Origin: JBQLZQ01 sp052168355
GTDB lineage: Bacteria > Pseudomonadota > Alphaproteobacteria > DSM-16000 > Inquilinaceae
Length of the DNA: 64,000 nt
Assembly: GCA_052168355.1 (NCBI GenBank)
Contig: JBQLZQ010000081.1
Coordinates: forward strand, 1-64,000
Reading direction: 5' to 3'
Below are positions 50,865 to 59,544 of the stretch, piece by piece. A program made the position numbers and the translations under genes. Below the pieces are notes generated by a model, which was not told the origin of the DNA, did no database searches, and was given only the letters and a program-made list of their open reading frames with translations. Position 1 is the first letter of the stretch. Every line of letters starts with the position of its first letter.

Positions 50865-50927
50865 AGAGCAGGATCGCCTTGGGTGGAATCGCTTCGGCGA
50901 TCCCGCCCAAGGCGTGAATCCTACTCT
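50865..50927. repeat. Interspersed hairpin repeat (second type)
   Basis: A long imperfect palindrome: GAGCAGGAT near the left end pairs with ATCCTACTC at the right; inside, CGCCTTGGGTGG (50876-50887) pairs with CCGCCCAAGGCG (50904-50915), and ATCGC pairs with GCGAT around a TTCG tetraloop. It starts with CTAGAGC, like the 51-bp unit's CTAGAGC, and lies 23 bases before copy B of that unit. It resembles REP-like intergenic elements of alphaproteobacteria. Confidence 0.65.
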
Positions 50928-50950
50928 ATTCATAGAGTTAGAGAGCGATT

Positions 50951-51001
50951 CACGTCATTGGTGGAAGCGGGTCCGCTTCCACCAATGACGATCGCGCTCT
51001 A
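50951..51001. repeat. 51-bp palindromic repeat, copy B
   Basis: Identical to 1-51 at every base. The 18-bp perfect inverted repeat lies at 50953-50970 with 50973-50990. On this copy the outer flank (AGAGCGATT against CGCGCTCT) extends the stem further. Its minus-strand first three bases, TAG, are the proC stop codon. Confidence 0.9.
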
Positions 51002-51805
51002 GCCCGCCAATTCGCGCGATCGCCGTGCCGCGGCGGCGATGGCGGCGTCGAACAGGGGCTGCAGGCCCCGATCCGCCATGAGCACATCCAGGGCCGCCCG
51101 CGTGGTGCCGCCCGGGCTGGTGACATTGCCCCGCAGTTCCGAGGCCGGGATGTCCGGATCGGCGGCGGCCAGCGCCCCGGCGCCGATCACCGTCTGCCGG
51201 GACAAACGCATAGCCAGGCCAGGCTCCAGTCCGGCGGCCACGCCCGCCGCGGCCATTGCCTCCATCAACAGGAACACATAGGCCGGCCCGCCGCCCGAAA
51301 GCGCGGTGACGGCATCCAGAAGCGTTTCGTCCTTGACCCACTCCACCGCGCCAACCGCCCCCATGAGCGCACCGGCAAGGGCCCGCTGATCGGCGGCGAC
51401 GGTGGCGGCGGCGACGAGCACCGTGATGCCCGCCCCGACCGCCGCCGGGGTGTTCGGCATGGCCCGGATCACGGCCACGGAGGGGCCCAGCCGATCGGCA
51501 AAAAAGGCCAGATCCTTGCCGGCGGCAATCGACAGCACGCCAACACCGTTCCGGGCATGGGCGCGGTAGGCCGGCACCACGTCGTCCATGACCTGGGGCT
51601 TGACGGCAAACACGATCAGCGTCGGCGCGGCATCGGCCGGCAACGCCCCGGGATCGTGCAGGCGGGTGACCGCGGGATGGTCGGGAACGGCGCGGTTCCC
51701 GGGTTCGACGACAAAGACGCGGTCGACCATCTTCGAGCGCAGCCAGCCGGACAACAACGCATGTCCCATTTTCCCGCACCCGACCAGAATCAGGCGGTGG
51801 GCCAT
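50999..51805 (-). CDS. proC: Pyrroline-5-carboxylate reductase
   Basis: Last step of proline synthesis, reducing pyrroline-5-carboxylate with NADPH. The 268-residue product has the Rossmann start LILVGCGKMGHALLSGWL, the FAVKPQVMDDV loop, the RAMPNTPAAVGAGITVL motif, and the C-terminal DVTSPGGTT-like segment NVTSPGGTTRAALDVL. ATG 51805 is used. The stop is formed by copy B of the 51-bp repeat. It is 4 bases downstream of the YbjN-like gene and probably cotranscribed. Confidence 0.96.
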   Translation of the reverse strand: MAHRLILVGCGKMGHALLSGWLRSKMVDRVFVVEPGNRAVPDHPAVTRLHDPGALPADAAPTLIVFAVKPQVMDDVVPAYRAHARNGVGVLSIAAGKDLAFFADRLGPSVAVIRAMPNTPAAVGAGITVLVAAATVAADQRALAGALMGAVGAVEWVKDETLLDAVTALSGGGPAYVFLLMEAMAAAGVAAGLEPGLAMRLSRQTVIGAGALAAADPDIPASELRGNVTSPGGTTRAALDVLMADRGLQPLFDAAIAAAARRSRELAG

Positions 51806-51809
51806 GGTC

Positions 51810-52313
51810 TTAAGCCTCGGCGACGGTGTCCAGGATGGCCGCCGAAACCGCCTCGGTCGCCGTCTTGCCGCCCCATATGACAAACTGGAAGGCGGGGTAA
51901 AACCGCTCGACCTCCGTCAGGGCGATCTCCATCAGATCCTGCAGCTGTTCGACGCTGGCGCTTTGCGCCCCGCGCAGCAGGATCGTCTGACGGAATGTTG
52001 GCGTCATATCGTCGGAGTCGAGATCGATATGACCCAGCCACATCCGCTCGTTGATCAGGGCCAACAACTCGCACACCGCCGTCCATTGCGGTGGCGGAAC
52101 GCGCATGTCGTACTGACAGGAGAATTGCAGCGCGCTGATTTCGTCCTGCCAGAAGAAGAACATGCGATAGCTGCACCAGCGCCCGGCCACGTCGACAAGC
52201 ATTTCGTCGGTGCTTGCCCGCTCGAACGACCAGTCGTTCGCAGCGACGATCTCTTCCAGTGTATCGAGTGGGTTCTGCGTGAAACTGGTCGTCTCCACGG
52301 AGACCAAACTCAT
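51810..52313 (-). CDS. YbjN-domain protein
   Basis: A 167-residue protein of the YbjN family (type III secretion chaperone-like fold). It has the N-terminal NPLDTLEEIVAANDWSFERA and central RWCSYRMFFFWQDEISALQF segments, and WLGHIDLDSDDMTPTFRQTI, typical of alphaproteobacterial YbjN proteins always found upstream of proC. Function unknown; E. coli YbjN affects motility and stress responses. ATG 52313 follows GGAGGG. Confidence 0.9.
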   Translation of the reverse strand: MSLVSVETTSFTQNPLDTLEEIVAANDWSFERASTDEMLVDVAGRWCSYRMFFFWQDEISALQFSCQYDMRVPPPQWTAVCELLALINERMWLGHIDLDSDDMTPTFRQTILLRGAQSASVEQLQDLMEIALTEVERFYPAFQFVIWGGKTATEAVSAAILDTVAEA

Positions 52314-52552
52314 GCTCGAGCCCTCCTTCGGGCGCGCGAAATGCGAATTCCCACCACTACCCCTGGCACCGCTCCAACTAACAAAATCAAGATGTCGGAA
52401 TAAGGGCAAATGTTGTGGGGCGACGGTCCGGGACCACTACGTCGCAACCGTCTCACATCGATATGCGCTGCGCAACATCAATTCCGGGCTTGGCGCCGTG
52501 CCGGGCACGCACCGGCGGGCCCTGGGCGGAAAGGCTCCAATGCCGCCGAACG

Positions 52553-52990
52553 TCAGCTTTCCTGGGGTTTTTCACCCGTCGGGGATGGGGTGCGCTTGGG
52601 TGCCGCGCGGCGCCGGGTCATACCCTTGGCCTTGGTGCCGGATATCTTCGTTCCAGCCGCCGATTTGGCGGCACGGGGCGCGGCACGCTTTGCGCGCGCT
52701 GTTCCGGCAGGCGCGGCCTTGGCTCCCTTCGCGCGGCCCGAGCGAGATGTTTGTTCGGCCTCCAGGGCCGCGAGACGCTCGGCCAACTGCTCCTGCTGCT
52801 GTCGGGCCATCACGGCCATGGCCCGCACCGCCTCGAACTCGTCCCGGGTGACCATGTCCATGCGCAGCAAGACACGTTCGACCCGCTGACGAACCTGGGC
52901 TTCCACCTCGTCGCGCGCACCGGCGATACTGCCCATCGCGCCCGCCGCCAGACGGGAGAGATCGTCGAGGAACTTGCTGTCCGGTTTCAT
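52553..52990 (-). CDS. UbiK/BMFP accessory factor
   Basis: A 145-residue protein with an N-terminal membrane-fusogenic helix (FLDDLSRLAAGAMGSIAGAR), a coiled coil (VQRVERVLLRMDMVTRDEFE-like, with the DMVTRDEFEAVRAM motif) and a low-complexity Ala/Lys/Arg tail. UbiK proteins bind UbiJ and organise ubiquinone synthesis. The tail is unusually long and basic. 52314-52552 between it and the YbjN gene holds no evident gene. It is divergent from hldD. Confidence 0.87.
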   Translation of the reverse strand: MKPDSKFLDDLSRLAAGAMGSIAGARDEVEAQVRQRVERVLLRMDMVTRDEFEAVRAMAVMARQQQEQLAERLAALEAEQTSRSGRAKGAKAAPAGTARAKRAAPRAAKSAAGTKISGTKAKGMTRRRAAPKRTPSPTGEKPQES

Positions 52991-53138
52991 GGTCGCCCCC
53001 GCATAACCCGATTTACTTTAAGGATATGGGCCACACCGCGTCGCGTTGCAACCGACGTGACTGCGGCTTATAAGGCGGACAGCCGGCGCGCGGGTCCAGC
53101 TTTCCCGGCCCCGCGGAAGTCTTGAGGACGGGACCCCC

Positions 53139-54125
53139 ATGATCATCGTCACCGGCGGAGCCGGTTTCATAGGCTCGAACCTGGTGGCGGCGCTTGAGGC
53201 GCGCGGGGTTCACGAACTTGTCGTCTGCGACCGGCTGGGCATCGGCGAGAAGTGGCAGAACCTGGCCGGCCGCGAACTGGCGGCACTGATCCCGCCCGAT
53301 GAATTGTTCGACTTTCTGCACGCCCACGCGGATGCCATCGAGGCGATCTTTCACCTGGGGGCGGTGTCGGCGACCACCGAGCGGGACGGCGACCTGATCG
53401 CCGCCACCAACATTGCCCTGCCCCTGCGCCTGTGGGCGTGGTGCGCGGCCCACGGGGTGCGGCTGATCTACGCATCGTCGGCCGCGACCTATGGCGACGG
53501 CACCGAAGGGTTCGACGATGACGGCTCGGTCGAGGCGCTGGCGCGGCTGCGGCCCCTCAACGCCTATGGCTGGTCCAAACACGTCTTTGACCGCCGTGTC
53601 GCCAGAATGATCCGCGACGGACGGCCGAAACCGCCCCAGTGGGCCGGCCTTAAATTCTTCAATGTCTACGGACCCAACGAGTATCATAAAGAGGATATGC
53701 GCAGCGTTGTCGCCAAGCTCTATCCCCAGTTGGCGGCAGGCGAGCCGGCGCGGCTGTTCAGGTCGTACCGCCCGGACTATCCCGACGGCGGCCAGAAACG
53801 GGACTTCATCTGGGTCGGCGACTGCGTGTCGATCATGGTGTGGCTGCTGGACAACCCCGCGGTCGAGGGCCTGTTCAATGTCGGCACCGGGCAGGCGCGC
53901 AGTTGGAACGCCCTGGCAAAGGCGGTTTTCGCGGCTTTGGACCGCCCCCCGGACATACGGTTTATCGACATGCCGGAGAGCTTACGCGACCGGTACCAGT
54001 ACTTCACCGAAGCTCGGATGGACCGGCTGCGACAGGCCGGGTATGACCAACCGCTTGTCGATCTGGAAGATGGCATCGACCGGTATGTGCGGGCCCATCT
54101 CGCCAGCCCCGACCCTTATCTTTAG
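53139..54125 (+). CDS. hldD: ADP-L-glycero-D-manno-heptose-6-epimerase
   Basis: Epimerises the heptose precursor of lipopolysaccharide core. The 328-residue extended SDR has the GGAGFIGSNLVAAL NADP loop, the LGAVSATTERDGD motif, catalytic Ser/Tyr/Lys in YASSAATYGDG and NAYGWSKHVFD, and FFNVYGPNEYHKEDMRSVV, the HldD signature. Only the epimerase step of the heptose pathway is present here. lgt follows after 8 bases. Confidence 0.93.
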   Translation: MIIVTGGAGFIGSNLVAALEARGVHELVVCDRLGIGEKWQNLAGRELAALIPPDELFDFLHAHADAIEAIFHLGAVSATTERDGDLIAATNIALPLRLWAWCAAHGVRLIYASSAATYGDGTEGFDDDGSVEALARLRPLNAYGWSKHVFDRRVARMIRDGRPKPPQWAGLKFFNVYGPNEYHKEDMRSVVAKLYPQLAAGEPARLFRSYRPDYPDGGQKRDFIWVGDCVSIMVWLLDNPAVEGLFNVGTGQARSWNALAKAVFAALDRPPDIRFIDMPESLRDRYQYFTEARMDRLRQAGYDQPLVDLEDGIDRYVRAHLASPDPYL

Positions 54126-54133
54126 TGGTTTGA

Positions 54134-54940
54134 ATGATGTATGCCATTGCCTTTCCCCCGATCGACCCCGTGGCCCTGGAGATCGGGCCGATCGCGATTC
54201 GGTGGTACGCTCTGGCCTATATGGCGGGGTTCCTGATCGGATGGCGCTATGCCATGGCCCTGGCCGAGCGGGCGCCGATCCGTCCCAGCGCCCGCGATAT
54301 GGACGACTTCCTGGCGTGGGCGGTAATCGGCGTGATCCTGGGCGGTCGGCTGGGCTATGTGCTGTTCTACAATTTCGACCGGTTCCTGAGCGCGCCGCTG
54401 GACGCGCTGAAGGTGTGGGAGGGCGGGATGTCCTTCCATGGCGGTTTGATCGGCATCATCACGGCGATGATCCTGTTTGCCTGGCGGCGCGGTTTCTCGC
54501 CCTTTGCAATCGGCGACATCGTCGCCGCGGTCGGGCCGATCGGCCTATTCCTGGGCCGGTTGGCGAACTTCGTGAACGGCGAGCTGTATGGCCGCCCCAC
54601 AGACATGCCCTGGGGCGTGGTCTTCCCCGGAGCGCCGGATGCGCCGCGCCACCCGAGCCAGCTTTATGAAGCGGCGCTGGAAGGTGTCGTGCTGTTCATC
54701 ATACTCGCCGTTCTGGCCCGGCGTCGGTCGATCCGGATGCGGCCGGGGGTCATCGGCGGCGTGTTCCTGGCCGGGTACGGGTTCTTCCGCTTTCTGGTTG
54801 AGTTCGTCCGCGAGCCCGATGCGCAGTTGGGCTTTCTATGGCTGGGCGCGACCATGGGCCAGATTCTGTCGTTGCCGATGATCGTCATCGGGCTGGGAAT
54901 GGTGGCCTGGGCCTGGCGTCGCGGCGACGCCCGGATCTGA
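54134..54940 (+). CDS. lgt: Prolipoprotein diacylglyceryl transferase
   Basis: First step of lipoprotein maturation, transferring diacylglycerol from phosphatidylglycerol to the lipobox Cys. The 268-residue inner-membrane protein shows the key HGGLIGIITA (catalytic His), the GRLANFVNGELYGRPTDMPW signature, RHPSQLYEA, and about seven helices. It opens the lgt/midA/pgeF block that is typical of alphaproteobacteria. Confidence 0.97.
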   Translation: MMYAIAFPPIDPVALEIGPIAIRWYALAYMAGFLIGWRYAMALAERAPIRPSARDMDDFLAWAVIGVILGGRLGYVLFYNFDRFLSAPLDALKVWEGGMSFHGGLIGIITAMILFAWRRGFSPFAIGDIVAAVGPIGLFLGRLANFVNGELYGRPTDMPWGVVFPGAPDAPRHPSQLYEAALEGVVLFIILAVLARRRSIRMRPGVIGGVFLAGYGFFRFLVEFVREPDAQLGFLWLGATMGQILSLPMIVIGLGMVAWAWRRGDARI

Positions 54941-54964
54941 GCGGCTGGCCGGTCGGGCCAGACC

Positions 54965-56053
54965 ATGTCCGCGGGGTCGCCGCTCGCTGAAATCCTGCGC
55001 CGGCGGATCGCGGTGGAAGGGCCCCTTTCGGTCGGCCAATATATGGCCGAGGCGCTTGGCCATCCCCGGCATGGCTATTACGTCAAGCGGGACCCGCTGG
55101 GCGACGCCGGGGACTTCGTTACCGCACCCGAGGTCAGCCAGATGTTCGGCGAACTGCTGGGCCTGTGGTGTGCCCAATGCTGGTTGCAGCTCGATCGGCC
55201 GTCGCCGGTTCGGCTGATCGAGCTTGGCCCCGGCCGGGGTACGCTGATGGCCGATGCGTTGCGGGCCAGCCGCATGGTCCCGGGATTTCGCGACGCGGCG
55301 GAGGTTCATCTGGTGGAGACCAGCCCGGCGCTGCGGGCCTGCCAGGCCGAAACCCTCAAAGAGTCGACCCCGATATGGCACGAGACCTTTGACCGCGTGC
55401 CCGACGGTCCGCTGCTGGTCCTCGCCAACGAGTTTTTCGATGCCCTGCCCATCCGCCAGTTCGAAAAAACCGCTGCGGGCTGGCGGGAACGGCTGATCGG
55501 CTGGGATGACGCGACAGGATCCCTGGCATTCACACTGTCCGCCCACGACGATCCGGCGCGTCTGCTGGCCCCGGCGGCGCGGGACGGTGCCCCGGTCGGC
55601 AGTATCGCGGAGCTGAGCACCTCGGGCATCGGTGTGGCCGCCGCCCTGGGCCGGCGCATCGCGACATGGGGCGGGGCCGGGCTGATCGTCGACTATGGTC
55701 ACGGCCGACCGGCCCTTGGCGACACCCTGCAGGCGGTCCGCCGTCACCGTTTTGCCAACCCGCTCGACGGGCCCGGTGATGCCGACCTGACGGCCCATGT
55801 CGATTTCTCGGCCCTGGCCACGGCGGCGCGCCAGAACGGAGCATCCCCGTTCGGGCCCGTATCCCAGGCGACCCTGCTCCACCGGCTTGGGATTCGCGAA
55901 CGGGCGGCAACGCTGATGCGCACGGCGACGCGGGCCCAGGCCCAAAGCGTGACCGCCGCGCTTTCCCGCCTGACCGGCGCCGGTCAAATGGGCGATCACT
56001 TCAAGGCGCTGGCCCTGACCAGCCCGGCCCTAGGCAGGCCGCCGGGTTTCTGA
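54965..56053 (+). CDS. SAM-dependent methyltransferase, NDUFAF7/MidA family
   Basis: A 362-residue class I methyltransferase. The eukaryotic homologue NDUFAF7 symmetrically dimethylates an arginine of complex I; the bacterial member is likely to modify NuoD. SAM-binding motif I is LIELGPGRGTLMADAL; also visible are VHLVETSPALRACQAE, LVLANEFFDALPIRQF and GLIVDYGHGRP. Starts 24 bases after lgt. Confidence 0.93.
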   Translation: MSAGSPLAEILRRRIAVEGPLSVGQYMAEALGHPRHGYYVKRDPLGDAGDFVTAPEVSQMFGELLGLWCAQCWLQLDRPSPVRLIELGPGRGTLMADALRASRMVPGFRDAAEVHLVETSPALRACQAETLKESTPIWHETFDRVPDGPLLVLANEFFDALPIRQFEKTAAGWRERLIGWDDATGSLAFTLSAHDDPARLLAPAARDGAPVGSIAELSTSGIGVAAALGRRIATWGGAGLIVDYGHGRPALGDTLQAVRRHRFANPLDGPGDADLTAHVDFSALATAARQNGASPFGPVSQATLLHRLGIRERAATLMRTATRAQAQSVTAALSRLTGAGQMGDHFKALALTSPALGRPPGF

Positions 56054-56106
56054 TACGGGTTTTGCCGCCGCCCCGTAGCAATTCCCCCACGGCAGTTTTC
56101 ACGGCC

Positions 56107-56880
56107 ATGATCACGGTTTCGCCCCTCGATCGCCTGGAGCGTGTCGCTCACGGGTTCTTTCCCCGCACCGGCGGCGTCAGCCGGGGTCTGTACGATTCCC
56201 GCAACTGTGGCTTTGGGTCGGGCGACAAACCGGGGAACGTGGCGGAAAACCGGTCCCTGTGCATGGCCGAACTGGCCAATGGCGGTCCCCGCCCCGACCT
56301 GGTGACGGTTCACCAGATCCATAGCCCGACCGTGGCGGTCGTGGAAGCGCCCTGGCTGCCGGCCGATGCGCCCAGGGCCGATGCACTGGTCACCGATCGG
56401 CCGGGGATGGCCCTGGGAGTCCTGAGCGCCGACTGCATACCGGTGCTGTTCGCCGACGTGCACGCCGGCGTCATCGGCGCCGCCCACGCCGGCTGGCGCG
56501 GCGCCCTGGACGGCGTGCTGGAAGCCACCGTCACGGCCATGACCGGGCTTGGCGCGGCCCCCGGGCGCATCGTCGCCGCCATCGGTCCCTGCATCGCCCA
56601 GGCGTCCTACGAGGTTGGACCGGAGTTTCGGGAGCGGTTTGTGGCGGCCGAGCCCGGGGCAGCGGATCTGTTCCGGCCCTCCACACGGGACGATCACCAT
56701 CTGTTCGACCTGCCTGGCTTCGCCGTTCGCCGGCTAGAACGGTTGGGGTTGAACGAGGTGGCCGGGGCGGCCAGGGACACGGCAGCCGAGCCAGAGCACT
56801 TTTTCAGTTACCGCCGATCCTGCCTGCAAGGAGAACCCGACTACGGCCGCGGGCTTTCCGCTATTGTTCTGACCCGGTGA
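56107..56880 (+). CDS. pgeF: Peptidoglycan editing factor PgeF (laccase-domain protein)
   Basis: Amidase-like copper/zinc-site protein that removes L-Ser from misincorporated muropeptides; older names are YfiH or polyphenol oxidase. The 257-residue product has the metal-binding His/Cys set in TVHQIHSPTV, VLSADCIPVLF, GAAHAGWRGAL and AAIGPCIAQASYEVG. ATG 56107 is chosen. It follows midA after 53 bases. Confidence 0.94.
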   Translation: MITVSPLDRLERVAHGFFPRTGGVSRGLYDSRNCGFGSGDKPGNVAENRSLCMAELANGGPRPDLVTVHQIHSPTVAVVEAPWLPADAPRADALVTDRPGMALGVLSADCIPVLFADVHAGVIGAAHAGWRGALDGVLEATVTAMTGLGAAPGRIVAAIGPCIAQASYEVGPEFRERFVAAEPGAADLFRPSTRDDHHLFDLPGFAVRRLERLGLNEVAGAARDTAAEPEHFFSYRRSCLQGEPDYGRGLSAIVLTR

Positions 56881-56903
56881 CGACCTCGCAAAGGAGGATC
56901 CCC

Positions 56904-56972
56904 GTGCCTTACGTCGTGATGTTCACCATCCTCTGCCTGATCGGCCTCATGGCGTCCTGTGTCCTGCTGTAA
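56904..56972 (+). CDS. Possible 22-residue small membrane or lipoprotein peptide
   Basis: A GTG-started frame, MPYVVMFTILCLIGLMASCV then LL, ends at TAA 56970-56972. It is preceded by AAAGGAGGATCCCC, an unusually perfect Shine-Dalgarno at ideal spacing. The peptide is one hydrophobic segment with a lipobox-like LMAS-C. It lies 23 bases after pgeF and before prs. Too short to classify; the strong ribosome site is the main argument. Confidence 0.5.
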   Translation: MPYVVMFTILCLIGLMASCVLL

Positions 56973-57115
56973 ACGCCCGCCCGCGCCCGCCGGCGTTTAC
57001 AGGATGCCGGACCGCTGCTATAGGGTCGCCCAGAAAGCCCTCCTCGAAGCGGGCTCAGCATAGGGCCGATGAGCCGGCCCTGGATCCCGGACCCCCGCAT
57101 GAGATCCCGCCCTTC

Positions 57116-58048
57116 ATGAAAATTATCGCCTGCAACAGCAACCGCCCGCTGAGCGAGGCGATATCGGCCTGCCTTTCCACCCCTTTGGCGAAAGCCAGCA
57201 TTCGGCGATTCGCCGATATGGAAGTATTCGTCGAGATCCTGGAGAATGTCCGCGGCGAGGATGTGTTCGTCATCCAGTCGACCAGCTTTCCGGCCAACGA
57301 CAACCTGATGGAGCTGCTGGTCACCCTGGATGCGCTGCGCCGCAGTTCGGCCCGCCGGATCACGGCCGTCCTGCCCTATTTCGGCTATGCCCGGCAGGAT
57401 AGGAAGACCAGCCCCCGGACCCCGATATCGGCCAAGCTGGTGGCCAATCTGATCACCAATGCCGGCGCCGACCGGGTTTTGACCCTGGACCTGCACGCCG
57501 GGCAGATTCAGGGCTTCTTCGACATTCCGCTGGACAACCTCGTGTCTGCCCCGGTGTTCGTGACCGATATCCAGAAGCGCCGCAACGGCGAGGACCTTGT
57601 CATTGTGTCCCCCGACGTCGGCGGTGTCATCCGGGCCCGCAGCCTGGCCAAGCGGCTGGACGCGGATCTGGCCATCATCGACAAGCGGCGAGAGCGGGCC
57701 GGCGTTTCGGAGGTCATGAACGTCATCGGCGACGTGGCCGGGCGGCGGTGCATCCTGGTCGACGACATCGTCGACAGCGCCGGTACCCTGTGCAATGCGG
57801 CCAACGCCCTGAAGGAAGAAGGGGCCGACACGGTCAGCGCCTACGTGACCCACGGGGTCCTGTCCGGCGGGGCGGTGGCCAGGGTCACGGCCTCCCCCCT
57901 GGAGGAGCTGGTGACCACCGACAGCATCCTGGCCACCGAGGCCATGCGGGTCAGCCACAACCTGCGCCAGCTCAGCATCGCCGAGCTGATGGCCGAGGCG
58001 ATCGCCAGGATTTCCGAGGAGCGCTCGGTTTCCAGCCTTTTCAATTGA
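57116..58048 (+). CDS. prs: Ribose-phosphate pyrophosphokinase
   Basis: Makes PRPP from ribose-5-phosphate and ATP, feeding purine, pyrimidine, histidine and NAD synthesis. The 310-residue class I enzyme has IRRFADMEVFVEI, the flexible loop YFGYARQDRKT, the DLHAGQIQGFF motif, and the PRPP-binding VDDIVDSAGTL. All expected residues are present. ATG 57116. Confidence 0.97.
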   Translation: MKIIACNSNRPLSEAISACLSTPLAKASIRRFADMEVFVEILENVRGEDVFVIQSTSFPANDNLMELLVTLDALRRSSARRITAVLPYFGYARQDRKTSPRTPISAKLVANLITNAGADRVLTLDLHAGQIQGFFDIPLDNLVSAPVFVTDIQKRRNGEDLVIVSPDVGGVIRARSLAKRLDADLAIIDKRRERAGVSEVMNVIGDVAGRRCILVDDIVDSAGTLCNAANALKEEGADTVSAYVTHGVLSGGAVARVTASPLEELVTTDSILATEAMRVSHNLRQLSIAELMAEAIARISEERSVSSLFN

Positions 58049-58109
58049 CCGGCGATGGACAACCCCGCCCGGATGTTGCTATAGCAACGCCCGTTCTATG
58101 AGAAATGGC

Positions 58110-58142
58110 GGCGTCGGCACCCCTGGAGGCCGGCGCCTTTCT
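58110..58142 (+). terminator. Hairpin between prs and rplY
   Basis: GGCGTCGGC (58110-58118) pairs with GCCGGCGCC (58129-58137) with one G-T pair and is followed by TTTCTG. It is a plausible weak terminator for prs or a leader hairpin for rplY. Confidence 0.5.
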
Positions 58143-58192
58143 GCTCTGGCGGCTTGGCCGCCCGGGCAAAATCTGTTCGAGGAGTATCCGCA

Positions 58193-58843
58193 ATGGCCGA
58201 AACCATCGCCATCACGGCCCAATTGCGCGACCGGGCCGGTAAGGGGGCAGCACGGGCAGCGCGACGGGACGGGATGATCCCCGGCGTCATCTACGGCGCC
58301 AAAGAGCCGCCAGTCTTGATTAACGTGGACGGGAGATCGCTGGTCAAGCTGCTGCGCGACCCGGCCTTCGCCAGCCATCTCTACGACGTGGCCGTGGACG
58401 GCGGAAAACAGCACGTCCTGGCCCGCGACGTCCAGCTGGACCCGGTGACGGACCGTCCCCTGCACATCGACTTTCTGCGGGTCAGCGACCGGACGACCAT
58501 CGCCATCGATATTCCGGTCCAGTTCATCAATGACGAGGCTTCCCCGGGGATCAAGCGGGGCGGTGTGCTCAACGTCGTGCGGCACACGATCGAGCTGGTC
58601 TGCCGCGCCGACAGCATTCCCGAACATCTGACCGTGGATCTGACCGGTCTGGAGGTGGGCGACAGCGTGCATATCAGCGCCATCGCCCTGCCCGCCGGTG
58701 TGCGGCCGACGATCACCGACCGCGACTTCACCGTGGCCACCATCGCCGCCCCGACCGTGGCCCGCGAAGAGGAGGCCGAGGAAGCCGAGGCCGCCGAGGA
58801 AGGCACCGAGGCGGAGGCCGACGAGACCGACGACAAGGAGTAA
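58193..58843 (+). CDS. rplY: 50S ribosomal protein L25/general stress protein Ctc
   Basis: Binds 5S rRNA in the large subunit. The 216-residue long (Ctc/TL5) form has an N-terminal L25 domain (KGAARAARRDGMIPGVIYGA, VLARDVQLDPVTDRPLHIDF) and a C-terminal TL5 beta domain with VHISAIALPAGVRPTI, then a highly acidic Glu/Ala tail. ATG 58193 follows GAGGAG. pth is next, the usual alphaproteobacterial order. Confidence 0.96.
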   Translation: MAETIAITAQLRDRAGKGAARAARRDGMIPGVIYGAKEPPVLINVDGRSLVKLLRDPAFASHLYDVAVDGGKQHVLARDVQLDPVTDRPLHIDFLRVSDRTTIAIDIPVQFINDEASPGIKRGGVLNVVRHTIELVCRADSIPEHLTVDLTGLEVGDSVHISAIALPAGVRPTITDRDFTVATIAAPTVAREEEAEEAEAAEEGTEAEADETDDKE

Positions 58844-58940
58844 CGAAAACGGGAGGGCAACGGCCCGCGTTGCCATGGGCGCCCTCCTGTTGCCGTAACA
58901 CCCATTGTCTTCCGGTGATCGTGGGGACCGAGGATGAACC

Positions 58941-59513
58941 ATGCTGCTGCTCGTCGGGCTGGGCAACCCAGGCTCCCAATACGCTTACCACCGGCACAAT
59001 ATCGGGTTCATGGCGCTGGACGACATTGTCGAGCGCCATGGGTTCGGGCCGTTCCGCAGCCGCTTCCGGGGGCAGGTCGCCGAGGGTACTCTCGATGGCG
59101 TCAAGACGATCGCGCTCAAGCCCCTGACGTTCATGAACGAATCCGGGCGTTCGGTCGGCGAGGCGGTCCGCTTCTACAAGCTGGCGCCGGAGAACATCAT
59201 CGTCATCCATGACGAGCTGGATCTCGCGCCCGGCAAATGCAAGGTCAAGCGCGGCGGCGGTGCGGGAGGGCACAACGGGCTGCGCGATCTCGACGCCCAT
59301 ATCGGCAAGGACTATTGGCGCGTGCGGCTGGGCATCGGGCATCCGGGACACAAGGATCGGGTCCACGGCTATGTGCTGCATGATTTCGCCAAGACCGACG
59401 AGGCCTGGCTGGACCCGCTGCTGGAAGCCGTGGCCGATGCGATCCCCCTGTTGGCCGCGTCCGAGCCTGAGCGATTCATGACCAAGGTCGCGTTGCTGAC
59501 CCAAGCCGCGTGA
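58941..59513 (+). CDS. pth: Peptidyl-tRNA hydrolase
   Basis: Releases peptides from prematurely dissociated peptidyl-tRNA. The 190-residue product has GLGNPGSQYAYHRHNIGFMA (catalytic His), PLTFMNESGRSV, HDELDLAPGKCKVKRGGGAG and GHNGLRDLDAHIGKDYWRVR, all standard Pth motifs. A GGCAACG/CGTTGCC hairpin (58856-58874) lies in the spacer after rplY; no U-tract follows. Confidence 0.97.
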   Translation: MLLLVGLGNPGSQYAYHRHNIGFMALDDIVERHGFGPFRSRFRGQVAEGTLDGVKTIALKPLTFMNESGRSVGEAVRFYKLAPENIIVIHDELDLAPGKCKVKRGGGAGGHNGLRDLDAHIGKDYWRVRLGIGHPGHKDRVHGYVLHDFAKTDEAWLDPLLEAVADAIPLLAASEPERFMTKVALLTQAA

Positions 59514-59544
59514 CGGCAATTCTTCTTATTTTCGGATCGGTGCC

